Positions 16,439 through 28,229 of a stretch of DNA of 64,000 nt are shown here, one piece after another (the first letter of the stretch is position 1; each line of letters opens with the position of its first letter). The DNA comes from Chersky-840 sp963848335 (GTDB taxonomy: Bacteria > Actinomycetota > Acidimicrobiia > Acidimicrobiales > UBA8190), in the NCBI GenBank assembly GCA_963848335.1, contig CAWKDD010000006.1, forward strand, positions 62,001 through 126,000, read 5' to 3'. The notes beneath the pieces were generated by a model, which saw nothing but the letters and a program-made list of their open reading frames with translations, did not search any database and was not told where the DNA came from. Made by a program: the position numbers and the translations under genes.

Positions 16439-16811
16439 GGACGACTCCTTGGAGTCTGGCGGCTGCCTGCCCGATCTCGTCGACAACAGACCGGAGGTCG
16501 TCGCCCCGATCGACGTCGAGTCGCAAGAGACGCTCTGCGAGCTCGTCCAGGCGCGCGGCCCCGAAGCTCGATGCAGTGCCTTTGATCTGGTGGGCCACGA
16601 ACTGCGCCGCGACCACGTCCCTGGACTGTGCAGCGCGATTCAATTCGTCGACCTGCACGGAGAGATACGTCAAAAAGGCGGCGAGCAGCTCCCGGTACGC
16701 CTTGGGGTTGATGGCGCTCTCAAGCGTTCCGACGTCGAGAACACTCGGGGTAGGGTGGTTCACGATCTGCTCCGTCCCGACATCCTGAGCCCGGTCGATT
16801 ACCACATGCAT
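16431..16811 (-). CDS. Histidine phosphotransfer (HPt) protein
   Basis: The product is 126 aa if started at the ATG at 16811. That ATG has no ribosome binding site. A GTG at 16763 (110 aa) is preceded by GGGACGGAG and may be the real start. The body is a four-helix HPt domain with the phosphorylatable His in VAHQIKGTASSFGA (H74 from the long start) and flanking helices ALESAI-like and RLDELAERLLRL. HPt proteins relay phosphate between receiver domains. It overlaps the pseudokinase gene by 8 bp and follows the PAS hybrid kinase gene by 91 bp, so it probably accepts phosphate from that kinase's receivers. Confidence 0.88.
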   Translation of the reverse strand: MHVVIDRAQDVGTEQIVNHPTPSVLDVGTLESAINPKAYRELLAAFLTYLSVQVDELNRAAQSRDVVAAQFVAHQIKGTASSFGAARLDELAERLLRLDVDRGDDLRSVVDEIGQAAARLQGVVHV

Positions 16812-16824
16812 TTATCGGTGAATT

Positions 16825-16863
16825 CAGCTTGAAACTGAAGCCTTTTCAAGGTTATTCAAGCTG
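16825..16863. other. Inverted repeat in the leader of the HPt gene
   Basis: CAGCTTGAA (16825-16833) and TTCAAGCTG (16855-16863) pair perfectly over 9 bp. The 21-nt interval can itself fold through CCTT/AAGG. It lies between the PAS hybrid kinase stop and the HPt gene, and is AT-rich compared with its surroundings. It may be an attenuator, processing site or protein-binding dyad. Confidence 0.5.
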
Positions 16864-16902
16864 TTTCTCCTTGTTGTGACGAGGCCGCGCCCAGTGCCGC
16901 CA

Positions 16903-19325
<2,423 letters not shown>

Positions 19326-19329
<4 letters not shown>

Positions 19330-22300
19330 GCCGCCGTCGAGTGCGTTGTCGTCGGGAGCCACGGGCGCAGTGAGGCGAAGAGCTCGGCGGAGTCGATAGG
19401 CTTGGGAACGTAGTCAGTGGCTCCCGCATCGATGCAGCGCTCACGTTCACCGGCCTGCACCTTGGCGGTGACGGCGATGATGGGGAGGCTCGCGAACTGC
19501 TTTTGAGCCCGAATGGTGCGGATGGTCTCGTAGCCGTCCATGCCCGGCATCATGATGTCGATCAGTGCGATGTCGACGTCAGGAGCGCGCTCGAGCTCGG
19601 TCAGGGCTTCTGGCCCGCTTCGCGCGACGATGACGATGTGGCCGCGCTCGAGAAGCGCCGACAACGCAAACGTGTTACCGAAGTCGTCGTCGACAACAAG
19701 GATCTTCGGTCCGGCTCCGGCGGTGTGCGGGCTCGGCGCGGAGGGGGGCGCGGACGGTGACCGATCGTCGACAGGCACCGGTGACCCACGCTCGCCGTCC
19801 AACTGGCTCGACTCCGCCACGGCCATGGCGACCTTCACTTCAGCGCTGGCACGCAACGGTCCGACTGAAGACGTTCCGGTCATGAGCCACGGCCGCAACG
19901 CCTTGAGCAGCTCCGCACTGTCGATGGGCTTGGCCACGTAATCATTGGCCCCCGCGTCGATGCACCGCTCACGCTCGCCGCTCATGACCTTGCCTGTCAC
20001 GGCGATGATGGGGAACGTCGCGAACTGCCCCAGGGCACGAACGGCACGAATCGTGTCGTAACCGTCCATCCCCGGCATCATGATGTCCATAAGGACCATG
20101 TCGATGTCGGGCACGCGCTCGAGTATTGCCAATGCCTCGAACCCACTCTCCGCGCTCAAGACCTCGGCGTTTCCCCGTTCCAGGAGCGCCGTCAGGGCGA
20201 AGATATTGCGGTAGTCGTCGTCTACGACGAGGATCTTCTTTCCGTCGAGGTGACCGTCGTCGGCGAAGCCGTCGGACGCACGACGGTCCCGACGAGGACT
20301 TGACCCTTCCGGCGAACTCGCGTCCGGAACGACCTCCGATGAGGAGCGCCGTGCCGTTACCGCGTCGGCGGCGGGAAGGGACCGTGTCCCTTCCGACGGT
20401 CGACTCCCGGGGAGGTAGACCGTGAACGTGCTGCCTTGGCCCAGGGTACTGGTCACCTGGATCTCACCACCCAGCAATCCTGCCAATTCGCGGCTGATTG
20501 ATAGGCCCAGCCCCGTTCCGCCGTAGAGCCTCGCCGTGGTGCCGTCGGCCTGGGCGAATGCTTCGAAGATCCGCAGCTGCTGCTCGGCGTCCATGCCGAT
20601 GCCCGTATCGCGGACCGAGATCGACACGACATAGGGCGCGTCGGAAAGCGAGTCGATCTCCCGGTCCCATCCTGAGGTCGTGACGCTGACCTTCACATGG
20701 ACGGTACCCTGCTCGGTGAACTTGAAGGCGTTGGCGAGCAGATTCTTGAGAATCTGACGGAGACGCTGCGCGTCGGTGACAATTATCTCGGGGCTACCGA
20801 CTTCGAGGCCGATCGAATACGACAGCCCCTTTCCCTTGGCGACGAGCTCGAACTCCTGGAGCAACGACGCGCGCAGGTCGGCGACAGAGACGTCGGTCAG
20901 CTCGGCCTGCATGGTGCCCGACTCCACCTTGGCTAGGTCGAGAATGCTGTTGAGAAGGCTCATCAGCTCCCGACCCGACGCGTCGATGATGGTGGCGTAC
21001 TGCACCTGGGTGTCGGTCATCGTGTTGTCCGGGTTGTCCTTGAGCTGATCGGCCAGGATCAAGAGACTGTTCAGAGGGGTGCGAAGCTCATGGGACATGT
21101 TGGCGATGAACTCCGACTTGTACTTTGACGAGATCGCCAGCTGTGCGGCTCTTTCCTCGAGGAGCTGCTTGGCCTGTTCGATCTCTTGATTCCTGATCGA
21201 CGCCTCTCTGTTGCGCTCGGCCAGAAGACTGGCTTGACGTTCCAATCCCTCATTGGACTCGCGCAGCTCCGCCTGCTGGGACCGCAGCTCTTCGGCCAGG
21301 GACTGGGCCTGCTGCAGAAGGGACTCGGTGAGCGCCGATGCTTGGATCGTGGTGAGGACGATCCCGATGCTCTCGGTGATCGAGTCGAGAAATGTCTGGT
21401 GCGTGATCGAAAACGACGAGAAGGACGCAAGTTCGATCACTGCACACAACGTCCCCTCGAAAAGGACTGGCATGGCGATGATGTTGAGGGGGGCGGATGC
21501 CCCGAGCCCGGAGCTGATCCGCACGTAGTCTCCGGGAACTTCGGTGAGCAGGATCCGCTTCTTCTCCTTGCCGCATTGTCCGACGAGGCCTTCACCCAAC
21601 CGGAAGGACGTCGCCAGCTGGCGCCGTTCCTCGAAGCCATACCCGGCCTGGAACTCCAGCACCGCTTCGCTGCCGTCGGTGGGGCTGGTCATCGAGTAAA
21701 AGACGCCGTGATGCACCGAGACCAACGTGGCCAGCTCGGAAAGGATCATGTTGGACACGGTGGCAAGATTGTCCTGCCCCTGAAGCATTCGGGTGAAGCG
21801 CTCCCGGTTGGTCTTCAACCAGTCCTGCTCGACGTTCTGCCTGGTCGTCTCGCGGAGGTTGCGGATCATCTCGTTGAGCGTGTCCTTCAGCCCCGCCACC
21901 TCCCCGCTGGCCTCCATCGACACCTGCCGAGTCAAGTCGCCCTCAGTCACGGCAGTGGCGACCTCTGCGATCGCCCGCACTTGGTTGGTCAGGTTGGCTG
22001 CCAACTGGTTCACATTGTCGGTGAGGTCCTTCCAGACGCCGGCGACCTCTTTCGACTGGGCCTGGCCACCGAGCTTGCCCTCGACCCCGACCTCACGCGC
22101 CACGCGGGTCACCTCGCCGGCGAAGGCGTTGAGCTGGTCCACCATGGCGTTCACCGTGTTCTTCAGTTCGAGGAACTCGCCCTTCACGTCAATGGAGATC
22201 TTCTTGCTGAGGTCCCCGTTGGCCACGGCGGTGGTCACCTCGGCGATGTTCCGGACCTGCCCGGTCAGGTTGCCGGCCATGAGGTTCACGTTGTCGGTCA

Positions 22301-22898
22301 GGTCCTTCCACACGCCGCCCACCTCGATGGTGACCGCCGCGGCTTGGCCGAGCTTGCCTTCGGTACCGACCTCACGCGCCACGCGCGTCAGTTCGGAGAC
22401 GAACCCGATCAGCTGGTCGACCATCGCATTGATGGTGTTCTTGAGCTCGAGCATTTCGCCGTGGACCTCGACGGCTACCTTCTTGCTGAGATCTCCGTCT
22501 GCGACCGCTCCGATGACACGCTGCATCTCGCTCGTGGGCCGTACCAAGGCCTCGATGAGATTGTTGACCGACTGCACGCTGCCCGACCAGCTCTGCGCCG
22601 ATCCACCCAGGACGACCCTCTGCGAGAGTCGACCTTCCTCGCCGACCATCTGGCTCACCCGGGCCAGCTCCGCCTCGAGCGCCTGATTGGCGATGATGAC
22701 GTCGTTCAGGCCGTCGGCAACCTTGCCGGCCACACCGGTCCATTCCAGGGGCATCCGGGCGCTGAAGTCACCGAACTTGACCTGGGCCAAGACGCTCAGG
22801 AGGACCCTGGGGTCGACCGAGTCGGCGGTGGGCTCTACGGAATCCAACATGGCAGCCTCCAAGGCAGGCGTGCCAGTTGCTGGGGAACGGCCTGACAT
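19326..22898 (-). CDS. Poly-HAMP GAF hybrid histidine kinase with two tandem receivers
   Basis: The product is about 1190 aa from the ATG at 22898 (GAGGA 5 nt upstream; a GTG at 22928 is the alternative). The N-terminal 350 residues hold a series of about five or six HAMP-like units. They show near-repeats such as AVADGDLSKKVAVEVHGE then AVANGDLSKKISIDVKGE, each with KNTINAMVDQL and LTRVAREVG. No TM segment is present. A GAF domain (about 400-550) and a coiled coil follow. HisKA carries His in MSHELRTPLNSL. The HATPase has NLLANAFKF, DTGIGMDAEQ and GGTGLGLSI. Two closely similar REC domains end the protein (LMDIMMPGMDGY, then LIDIMMPGMDGY; KPIDSAEL in both). The architecture recalls group III (Nik1-type) kinases and related bacterial cytosolic sensors. 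It overlaps the next kinase by ATGA. Confidence 0.92.
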
Positions 22899-22986
22899 CA
22901 AATCCTCGTAATGAGATCGGCCCGTCACCTCGGAAACCTGAGGCCCGATGTTGGTGAAGGTGCTAATCCTCGAAGCCAGGCGCAGG

Positions 22987-24813
22987 TCAGGCCGAGGCGG
23001 CGGTGGCCATCAAGGATTCGAGGGCGCCGGCGGAGGAGGGGCGGGCGAAGAAGTAGCCCTGATACGAGTCGCACTCCAGTGCGACGACCTCGTGGTACTG
23101 GTCCTCGGATTCGATTCCTTCGGCCACGACGGACATCTCCAAGCTGTGCGCAAGCCTGACGATCGCACCGACGATGAGGCGACTTGTCGGCTCTCGGCCC
23201 AGATCGGCGACGAAGGCACGATCGATCTTGACGATATTGACCGGAAACTGCTTGAGATAGCTCAGAGAAGAGAACCCGGTCCCGAAGTCGTCGAGCGCGA
23301 GTTTGAGGCCAAGGCGCCTGAGGTCGTGCAACACGGCCAGGGCGCGATCGCTGTCCTGGATGAAGACGCTCTCGGTGATCTCGAGCGTGACGCGCTGGGG
23401 GTGGGTACGGGTCTCCCCCAGCACGTCCGCCACCATGGCCGCGAAATCGGGGACCATCAGCTGGGACGACGAGATGTTGACACACATCTCGAGCTCGGGG
23501 TGATCGCGCTGTTGCCAACGCTGCAGGTCGGCGCAGGCCTGGGCGAGCACCCAGTGCCCGATCTCCACGATGAGCCCGGACTGTTCGGCAAGGGGGACGA
23601 CGGTGTCGGGGGCGATGATCCCGCGGACGGGATGGGCCCAGCGGAGGAGCGCTTCCACCCCCGTGATCCGCCCATCGGCGGTTGCCACGATGGGCTGGTA
23701 CTCGATGCGGAACTCACGCCGGGACAGAGCACCGCGCAGGTCACGACTCAGGGCGGTGCGGTTCTCGGCGATTCGCTGCTCGCCCACGTCGACCGTGCCG
23801 TGGCGGGAACCGCCTTTGCGTTTGACCTGGTACATGGCGGTATCCGCGTCTTGGAGGATCTGTTCGGGGTCGTCGCCTCCCCGGCCTGCGAAGGCGATTC
23901 CGACGCTCGCGCTGACCTGCACCTCGATACCCGAGAGGTCGAAAACCTTGCCCAGCGCCGAATCGATCCGCGCCGCGAGCGGCTCGACCTGTGCAGTACG
24001 GTCGAGGTCCTCGCACAAGACGACGAACTCGTCTCCGGCGAAACGCGCCAAGGTGTCGCCGGGTCGAAGCAGTTCCGTGAGTCGAGCCCCCACCGCGATG
24101 AGCAACTCGTCGCCCACGTGGTGACCGAAAGTGTCATTGACAGCTTTGAAGCGATCGAGATCGACGAACAGGACTGCCACCAGCTTCTCGGACCGGCGGC
24201 AGCGGAGGATGGCATGGACGAGGCGTTGGACCAGCAGGGTCCTGTTCGGCAAACCCGTGAGCGCGTCGTGGAGCGCACTCTCTCGGGCCCGCTCCGAGGA
24301 GTCCTCGAGGTCCGAACGTGCCTGCGCGTTCAAGAGGTAGGCGGCGGCGACATCGGCCAGCGTCTGGGCTGCGGTCATGGCCTGTTCGCTCAGGGGACCG
24401 ACGCTTTTCCGGTATAGGTCGAGTGCGCCGAGTTGGTGGTGCTCGTGACGCAGCGGAAATGTGAAGACGGCGGCGAGCCCCGCCTCCACGGCCCGGGAGG
24501 AGAACACGGGAAACCGATCGTCCGTACGAAGGTCGGCGACGACGACTGCTTCTCCCTTTTCGTACGCGACGAGACAGGGCCCCTCCATCAGCTCCGTCTG
24601 GAGCTGCTCGAACCTCAGAGCAGAATCGTCCGATGCGGCGATATAGCGCGGAGTGGTACCGGGTGCGATCAACGTGACCCCCGCGGCGCTGACCGGAAGA
24701 ACGTCGACGATCCGGACGACCAGGTGGTCGAGGATCGATTGAATCGGAAAGTCCGTCACCAGCGTCCGCGCGAACTCACTGAGGACATCGGAGAGTCTCC
24801 GCTCGATCTCCAT
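22987..24813 (-). CDS. GAF-GGDEF-EAL cyclic-di-GMP enzyme
   Basis: The product is 608 aa. The ATG at 24813 has GGGAG 5 nt upstream, while the frame is open to 25002. A GAF domain (about 10-165) precedes a GGDEF domain with HDALTGLPNR, VDLDRFKAVND and the active loop as AGDEF (first Gly replaced by Ala, a change seen in active cyclases). An EAL domain follows with EALLRW, NISSSQL, ITESVF, DDFGTGFSSL, KIDRAFV and AEGIE, all catalytic positions kept. It could make and break c-di-GMP depending on GAF input. It is soluble. It is the most upstream gene of the signalling block and precedes the poly-HAMP kinase by 88 bp, which links c-di-GMP to the phosphorelay. Confidence 0.93.
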   Translation of the reverse strand: MEIERRLSDVLSEFARTLVTDFPIQSILDHLVVRIVDVLPVSAAGVTLIAPGTTPRYIAASDDSALRFEQLQTELMEGPCLVAYEKGEAVVVADLRTDDRFPVFSSRAVEAGLAAVFTFPLRHEHHQLGALDLYRKSVGPLSEQAMTAAQTLADVAAAYLLNAQARSDLEDSSERARESALHDALTGLPNRTLLVQRLVHAILRCRRSEKLVAVLFVDLDRFKAVNDTFGHHVGDELLIAVGARLTELLRPGDTLARFAGDEFVVLCEDLDRTAQVEPLAARIDSALGKVFDLSGIEVQVSASVGIAFAGRGGDDPEQILQDADTAMYQVKRKGGSRHGTVDVGEQRIAENRTALSRDLRGALSRREFRIEYQPIVATADGRITGVEALLRWAHPVRGIIAPDTVVPLAEQSGLIVEIGHWVLAQACADLQRWQQRDHPELEMCVNISSSQLMVPDFAAMVADVLGETRTHPQRVTLEITESVFIQDSDRALAVLHDLRRLGLKLALDDFGTGFSSLSYLKQFPVNIVKIDRAFVADLGREPTSRLIVGAIVRLAHSLEMSVVAEGIESEDQYHEVVALECDSYQGYFFARPSSAGALESLMATAASA

Positions 24814-25137
24814 GAGACTCCCTGGCAGGCGTGAGAGATGCAGGCCGCTGGGACTGGGCGGAGGGCTCGTCAAAGTGTTCGAACGTGAGTGTAACGGCGG
24901 GTAATCGCGGCATTCAAGCATCCTCGGGCTCTGGTCGGCCTCGACCGTCGGCAGTGACGTGGAGACACCATTGTTGTGCGGCTGTGGACAGGCAGCCCTC
25001 AAGGAACGACAACCGTGTGTCGATCACTTACGCACGACCCCCGAGAGGGGCGCCCGGTTAAGACAGCGTGCCCAGAGCGGTTTGCCCGTCGCCGAGGCTC
25101 GACGCGACCTCTCCTGATGTAACCGAAGAGGCACGCC
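24814..25137. other. Divergent spacer of 324 bp
   Basis: The spacer lies between the GGDEF-EAL gene and the ice-binding-like gene. It must hold two divergent promoters. I see no gene, and no strong hexamer pair or RNA motif that I could defend. Confidence 0.4.
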
Positions 25138-26148
25138 ATGTTTGCGAACCGAGCAGTCACCCCTTCTTTCGGCGCGTCCATGCGATCCCGACACATGCCT
25201 CGTTGGTTGGCGCCGCTCGCCGTCGTGGTCGTGGGCATCGCCATCGTGGCCCCCTCCGGGGTGGCCGATGCCGCTCAGGCTCCGGTCGGCCTCGGGACGG
25301 CGGGCAGCTTTGCCGTCCTCGCCGGCGCCGGCGTCACCAACACCGGTCCGACCACCATCAACGGGGACCTCGGCACCTTCCCCACCACGTCCATCTCGGG
25401 GGCGGCGTCGATGACCATCACCGGCACCAACCACGGCGGTGACGCCGTGACCCAGGGAGCCAAGACCGACCTCGTGACCGCCTACAACACCGCCGCGGGC
25501 GAGGGGCCGACGACCGCTGTCCCCGCCGATCTCGGGGGGCAGACCCTGACGGCGGGCATCTACAACTCGGCCTCGTCACTCGGGCTCACCGGGGCGCTGA
25601 CGCTCAACGGCGGCGGGAACCCGAACGCCCTCTTCGTCTTCCAGGCCGGCTCCACCCTGACCACGGCTTCGGCCAGCAGCGTCGTCCTCATCAACGGCGC
25701 CCAGGCCTGCAACGTCTTCTGGCAGGTGGGCAGCTCGGCCACGCTCGGAACCGGTTCCAGCTTCCGCGGCACCATCCTGGCGCTGACTTCGATCACCGTG
25801 ACGACGGGGACGACCATCGTCGGCCGGGCCCTGGCCCGTAACGGGGCGGTCACCCTCGACACCGACACCATCACTGCGCCGGCATGCACGACCTCGACCG
25901 GCACCACCACCGCGACCACGACGGGCACCGCCAACGCCAACGCCAAGACGCCCAGCCCCAGCGGTACGACCGCCACCGGCACCGGGACACCTGGCGGGAC
26001 GGGAACCCCGACGGGCACCACGGCGACGGGTACCCTTCCGTTCACCGGCATCAACCCGCTGCTGCCCGTCCTGGGCGGGACGCTGGTCGGCGCCGGCCTC
26101 GTCCTCATGGGGCTTTCGAACGCACGCCGCAGGCGGACGAGCGCCTGA
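25138..26148 (+). CDS. DUF3494 ice-binding-like protein with LPFTG anchor
   Basis: The product is 336 aa. An N-terminal signal peptide (core LAPLAVVVVGIAIVAP, cleavage near ADA-AQA) leads into a DUF3494 (ice-binding-like) beta-helix at about residues 48-255. It begins VGLGTAGSFAVLAGAGVTNTG and contains INGDLGTFP, LTAGIYNSASSLGLTG, NALFVFQAGSTLTT and NVFWQVGSSATLGTGSSFRGTI with its typical late strands. A Thr/Gly/Pro-rich linker follows (about 258-310). A sorting signal ends the protein: LPFTG, a hydrophobic span and RRRRTSA. The protein should therefore be attached to the cell wall by a sortase (none in this window). Family members bind ice or act in adhesion. Here either role is possible. 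Confidence 0.9.
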   Translation: MFANRAVTPSFGASMRSRHMPRWLAPLAVVVVGIAIVAPSGVADAAQAPVGLGTAGSFAVLAGAGVTNTGPTTINGDLGTFPTTSISGAASMTITGTNHGGDAVTQGAKTDLVTAYNTAAGEGPTTAVPADLGGQTLTAGIYNSASSLGLTGALTLNGGGNPNALFVFQAGSTLTTASASSVVLINGAQACNVFWQVGSSATLGTGSSFRGTILALTSITVTTGTTIVGRALARNGAVTLDTDTITAPACTTSTGTTTATTTGTANANAKTPSPSGTTATGTGTPGGTGTPTGTTATGTLPFTGINPLLPVLGGTLVGAGLVLMGLSNARRRRTSA

Positions 26149-26160
26149 GCCCGGCAGGCG

Positions 26161-26181
26161 GAGCCCGCTCGGGCGGGGCTC
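26161..26181. terminator. Imperfect hairpin between convergent genes
   Basis: GAGCCCGC (26161-26168) pairs with GCGGGGCTC (26173-26181) with one bulged G and a TCGG loop, just after the DUF3494 gene and touching the stop of the CAP-like gene. It lacks a T-run, as is common in this kind of genome. It is a likely bidirectional terminator. Confidence 0.4.
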
Positions 26182-27352
26182 AGTGGGCTCCGGCCGCCAC
26201 CGCCTGACCCCAGGTGTAGATGTAGTACGCCGGGGCGTGGTTGATGACGGCGAAGAGCTCGGCATCGCTCAACCACGGTGACGCGGCGGCGGGGGCAGCC
26301 TCGCCCGCGCCCATCACCAGGATGCCGCCCGACGCGGCCAGTTGCGCGGCGCTGAAGCCCAGGATGTTGTCGCGGTGCCCCCAGCAGCCGCTCGAGTTGC
26401 CGACGCAGCCGAGGTTGCCCGAGCCGGGGCCGTCGTCGTACATCCAGTTGTAATTCGACCCCAGGGCCCCGGCGTTCTCGCTCCAGTTCGACGCCCACCG
26501 CAGGACGCCGATCCCGGGAGGGACGATGGTGGGAGCGGGGTCGGTGTCGGCCTGGGCCGCGGCCTGGGCGTCCTGGTCGAATTCGGCGACGAGCCCCACC
26601 GCGGGCGGGAGCCCCCGGTCCACGCGCTCGGTGTCGGTCACCACGAACAGCTGCTCGGCGGGAGTCAGTGTCGAGTAGTCGCCGGGGAGGGACATGGCGC
26701 CGACCCCTTCACGGGCCCGCCCCACGTCGGTGGCCTGGAGCGTCGCCGCCACGCAGGGCGCCGACAGGGGCCCGTCGGCCAGACACGTGCCCTCGAACTG
26801 TGGGGTGGGGGGGATGCTCGCCCCGGGGTTGGCGGGAGGAAGGATCCCCGCCGTCGGTGTCGGCGCCGGGGCGGGGCGCGGTGCAGGTGGCGCCGAGGGA
26901 CGAGGAGCGGGCGCGGGCCGCGCCACCGGTGCGGGCGTGGGGGGCTTGGCCCGGGGCGCCGGCGCCGGCGCCGGAGCCGGTGCCGGCGCGGGCGCAGGTG
27001 CGGCGGCCACGGCGGCGACCGGAGGAGCCGGGATCGTGGTCGGGGTCGGCGGGCGGACGTGCGGCGTCGTCGTGGAAGTGGCGGTCCTGCCCGCCTGTTC
27101 CGCCTCGATGATCCTGCGCATCGCCACCAGGGGCGACTCCTTGCGGGTGGGGCGGGGCGCAGGGGGACCGTTGTGCCCGTGGCGGCTCGCCGCTGCCACC
27201 ACGGCGCTGGGCCCGGCCGTGGCGGCGAGGACGGTGGCGCCGGGCAGCGACACCATGAGGCCGAGGCGCGCGATCGTCCGGCTCGCGGGGCGACGGGCGC
27301 TCTGTCGTCGTGCGGCGCGGTTCGCGTACGTGGGGAGGGGTTCGCGGCTCAT
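26180..27352 (-). CDS. Secreted Ala/Pro-rich protein with CAP (SCP/PR1-like) domain
   Basis: The product is 390 aa. A basic N-terminus (RRQSARRPASR) and a hydrophobic stretch form a signal or anchor. Residues about 90-190 are an Ala/Pro-rich linker with APAPAP runs, fitting a wall-spanning spacer. The C-terminal 200 residues resemble a CAP domain: TPAEQLFVVTDTERVDRGLPPA (helix 1), NWSENAG, NYNWMYDDG, and the hallmark SGCWGHRDNILG followed by MGAGEA. CAP proteins are extracellular and mostly of unknown biochemical role; some bind lipids or peptidoglycan. The ATG at 27352 lacks a good ribosome binding site. It is convergent with the ice-binding-like gene. Both are surface proteins, so a shared role at the cell envelope is possible. 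Confidence 0.8.
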   Translation of the reverse strand: MSREPLPTYANRAARRQSARRPASRTIARLGLMVSLPGATVLAATAGPSAVVAAASRHGHNGPPAPRPTRKESPLVAMRRIIEAEQAGRTATSTTTPHVRPPTPTTIPAPPVAAVAAAPAPAPAPAPAPAPAPRAKPPTPAPVARPAPAPRPSAPPAPRPAPAPTPTAGILPPANPGASIPPTPQFEGTCLADGPLSAPCVAATLQATDVGRAREGVGAMSLPGDYSTLTPAEQLFVVTDTERVDRGLPPAVGLVAEFDQDAQAAAQADTDPAPTIVPPGIGVLRWASNWSENAGALGSNYNWMYDDGPGSGNLGCVGNSSGCWGHRDNILGFSAAQLAASGGILVMGAGEAAPAAASPWLSDAELFAVINHAPAYYIYTWGQAVAAGAH

Positions 27353-27644
27353 GGTCGGTTCGGTGCGGCGCGCATGTGGCGGCAGTCAGGGATCTACCGA
27401 CGCGACAGCACGGCGCGCGAACGATGACGCTGTCCGTCTCCTCCGCAGCTCCGCCGCCCGGCAGGGCCTCCGAGGTCGACCGTAGTGAACGGGCACGACC
27501 TGTGCCAATCGTTTTCGGTGGAGAGGGCCTCACGGTGCGCGTCTATGATTCGTGACGGCAACGACGACCCTCTCACCCTGGGAATACGACGCCATGTGGT
27601 GCTTCCGACACGCGTGTTTCCCCGGGCCCGGCGATGTCCTCACT

Positions 27645-27698
27645 ACACACGACGTCCTGACCACACACGACGTCCCGACCACACACGACGTCCTCGAC
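27645..27698. repeat. 18-bp tandem repeat (3 copies)
   Basis: ACACACGACGTCCTGACC occurs at 27645-27662, 27663-27680 (one change) and 27681-27698 (diverged at its end). Each copy contains the palindrome GACGTC. The array lies just upstream of the NUDIX gene, so it could be an operator array or a neutral minisatellite. Confidence 0.85.
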
Positions 27699-27721
27699 AT
27701 GCAGTGGGGGCGGACAGCGGG

Positions 27722-28216
27722 GTGCGGGTGCCCCGGGTGAGCGCGGGGCTGCTGCTGTACCGCCAGGGACCCGGGGGAGGCGTCGAGGTCCTGCTCGTGC
27801 ATCCCGGTGGGCCCTTCTGGGCGCGCAAGGACGCCGGCGCGTGGTCCATCCCCAAGGGCGAGTACGACGAGGGGGACGATCCCGCGGCGCGCGCCGAGGC
27901 CGAGTTCGCCGAAGAGCTCGGACAGCGCGCCCCGGCCGGGACCCGTCTGGACCTGGGGGAGGTGCGTCAGGCGGGAGGAAAACGCGTCCGGGCGTGGGCC
28001 GTGCGCGGCGACTTCGACGCGCACGCCACCACGAGCAACCTGTTCGAGATGGAGTGGCCGCCGCATTCGGGGGAGATCCAGACCTTCCCCGAGGTCGACA
28101 AGGCGGCGTGGTTCTCCCTCCACGAGGCGCGCACCAAGCTCCTGGCCGGACAGCTCCCCCTCCTCGAGCGCCTCGAGGCGGAGATGGCAGGGGGCGGGGA
28201 CCTCCCTCAGAGCTGA
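27722..28216 (+). CDS. NUDIX hydrolase (NTP pyrophosphohydrolase-like)
   Basis: The product is about 164 aa from the GTG at 27722 (VRVPRVSAGLLLYRQG). The frame is open further upstream but runs through a tandem repeat, so the long form is unlikely. The NUDIX box reads PKGEYDEGDDPAARAEAEFAEELG. It matches the consensus in Gly and the core EFxEELG, but with Asp for the first Glu and Ala for the Arg of REUXEE. This resembles the COG4119 group (predicted NUDIX NTP pyrophosphohydrolases) more than MutT. Family-typical features include WSIPKGEY and TFPEVDKAAWFSLHEAR. The substrate is unknown. It is convergent with the SDR gene at 28230. Confidence 0.85.
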   Translation: MRVPRVSAGLLLYRQGPGGGVEVLLVHPGGPFWARKDAGAWSIPKGEYDEGDDPAARAEAEFAEELGQRAPAGTRLDLGEVRQAGGKRVRAWAVRGDFDAHATTSNLFEMEWPPHSGEIQTFPEVDKAAWFSLHEARTKLLAGQLPLLERLEAEMAGGGDLPQS

Positions 28217-28229
28217 ACACCCGAAGGCG

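Noticed and set aside
21186..22895. 569-aa plus-strand frame opposite the poly-HAMP kinase
   Set aside because: Antisense shadow; apparent repeats are the HAMP repeats read backwards.
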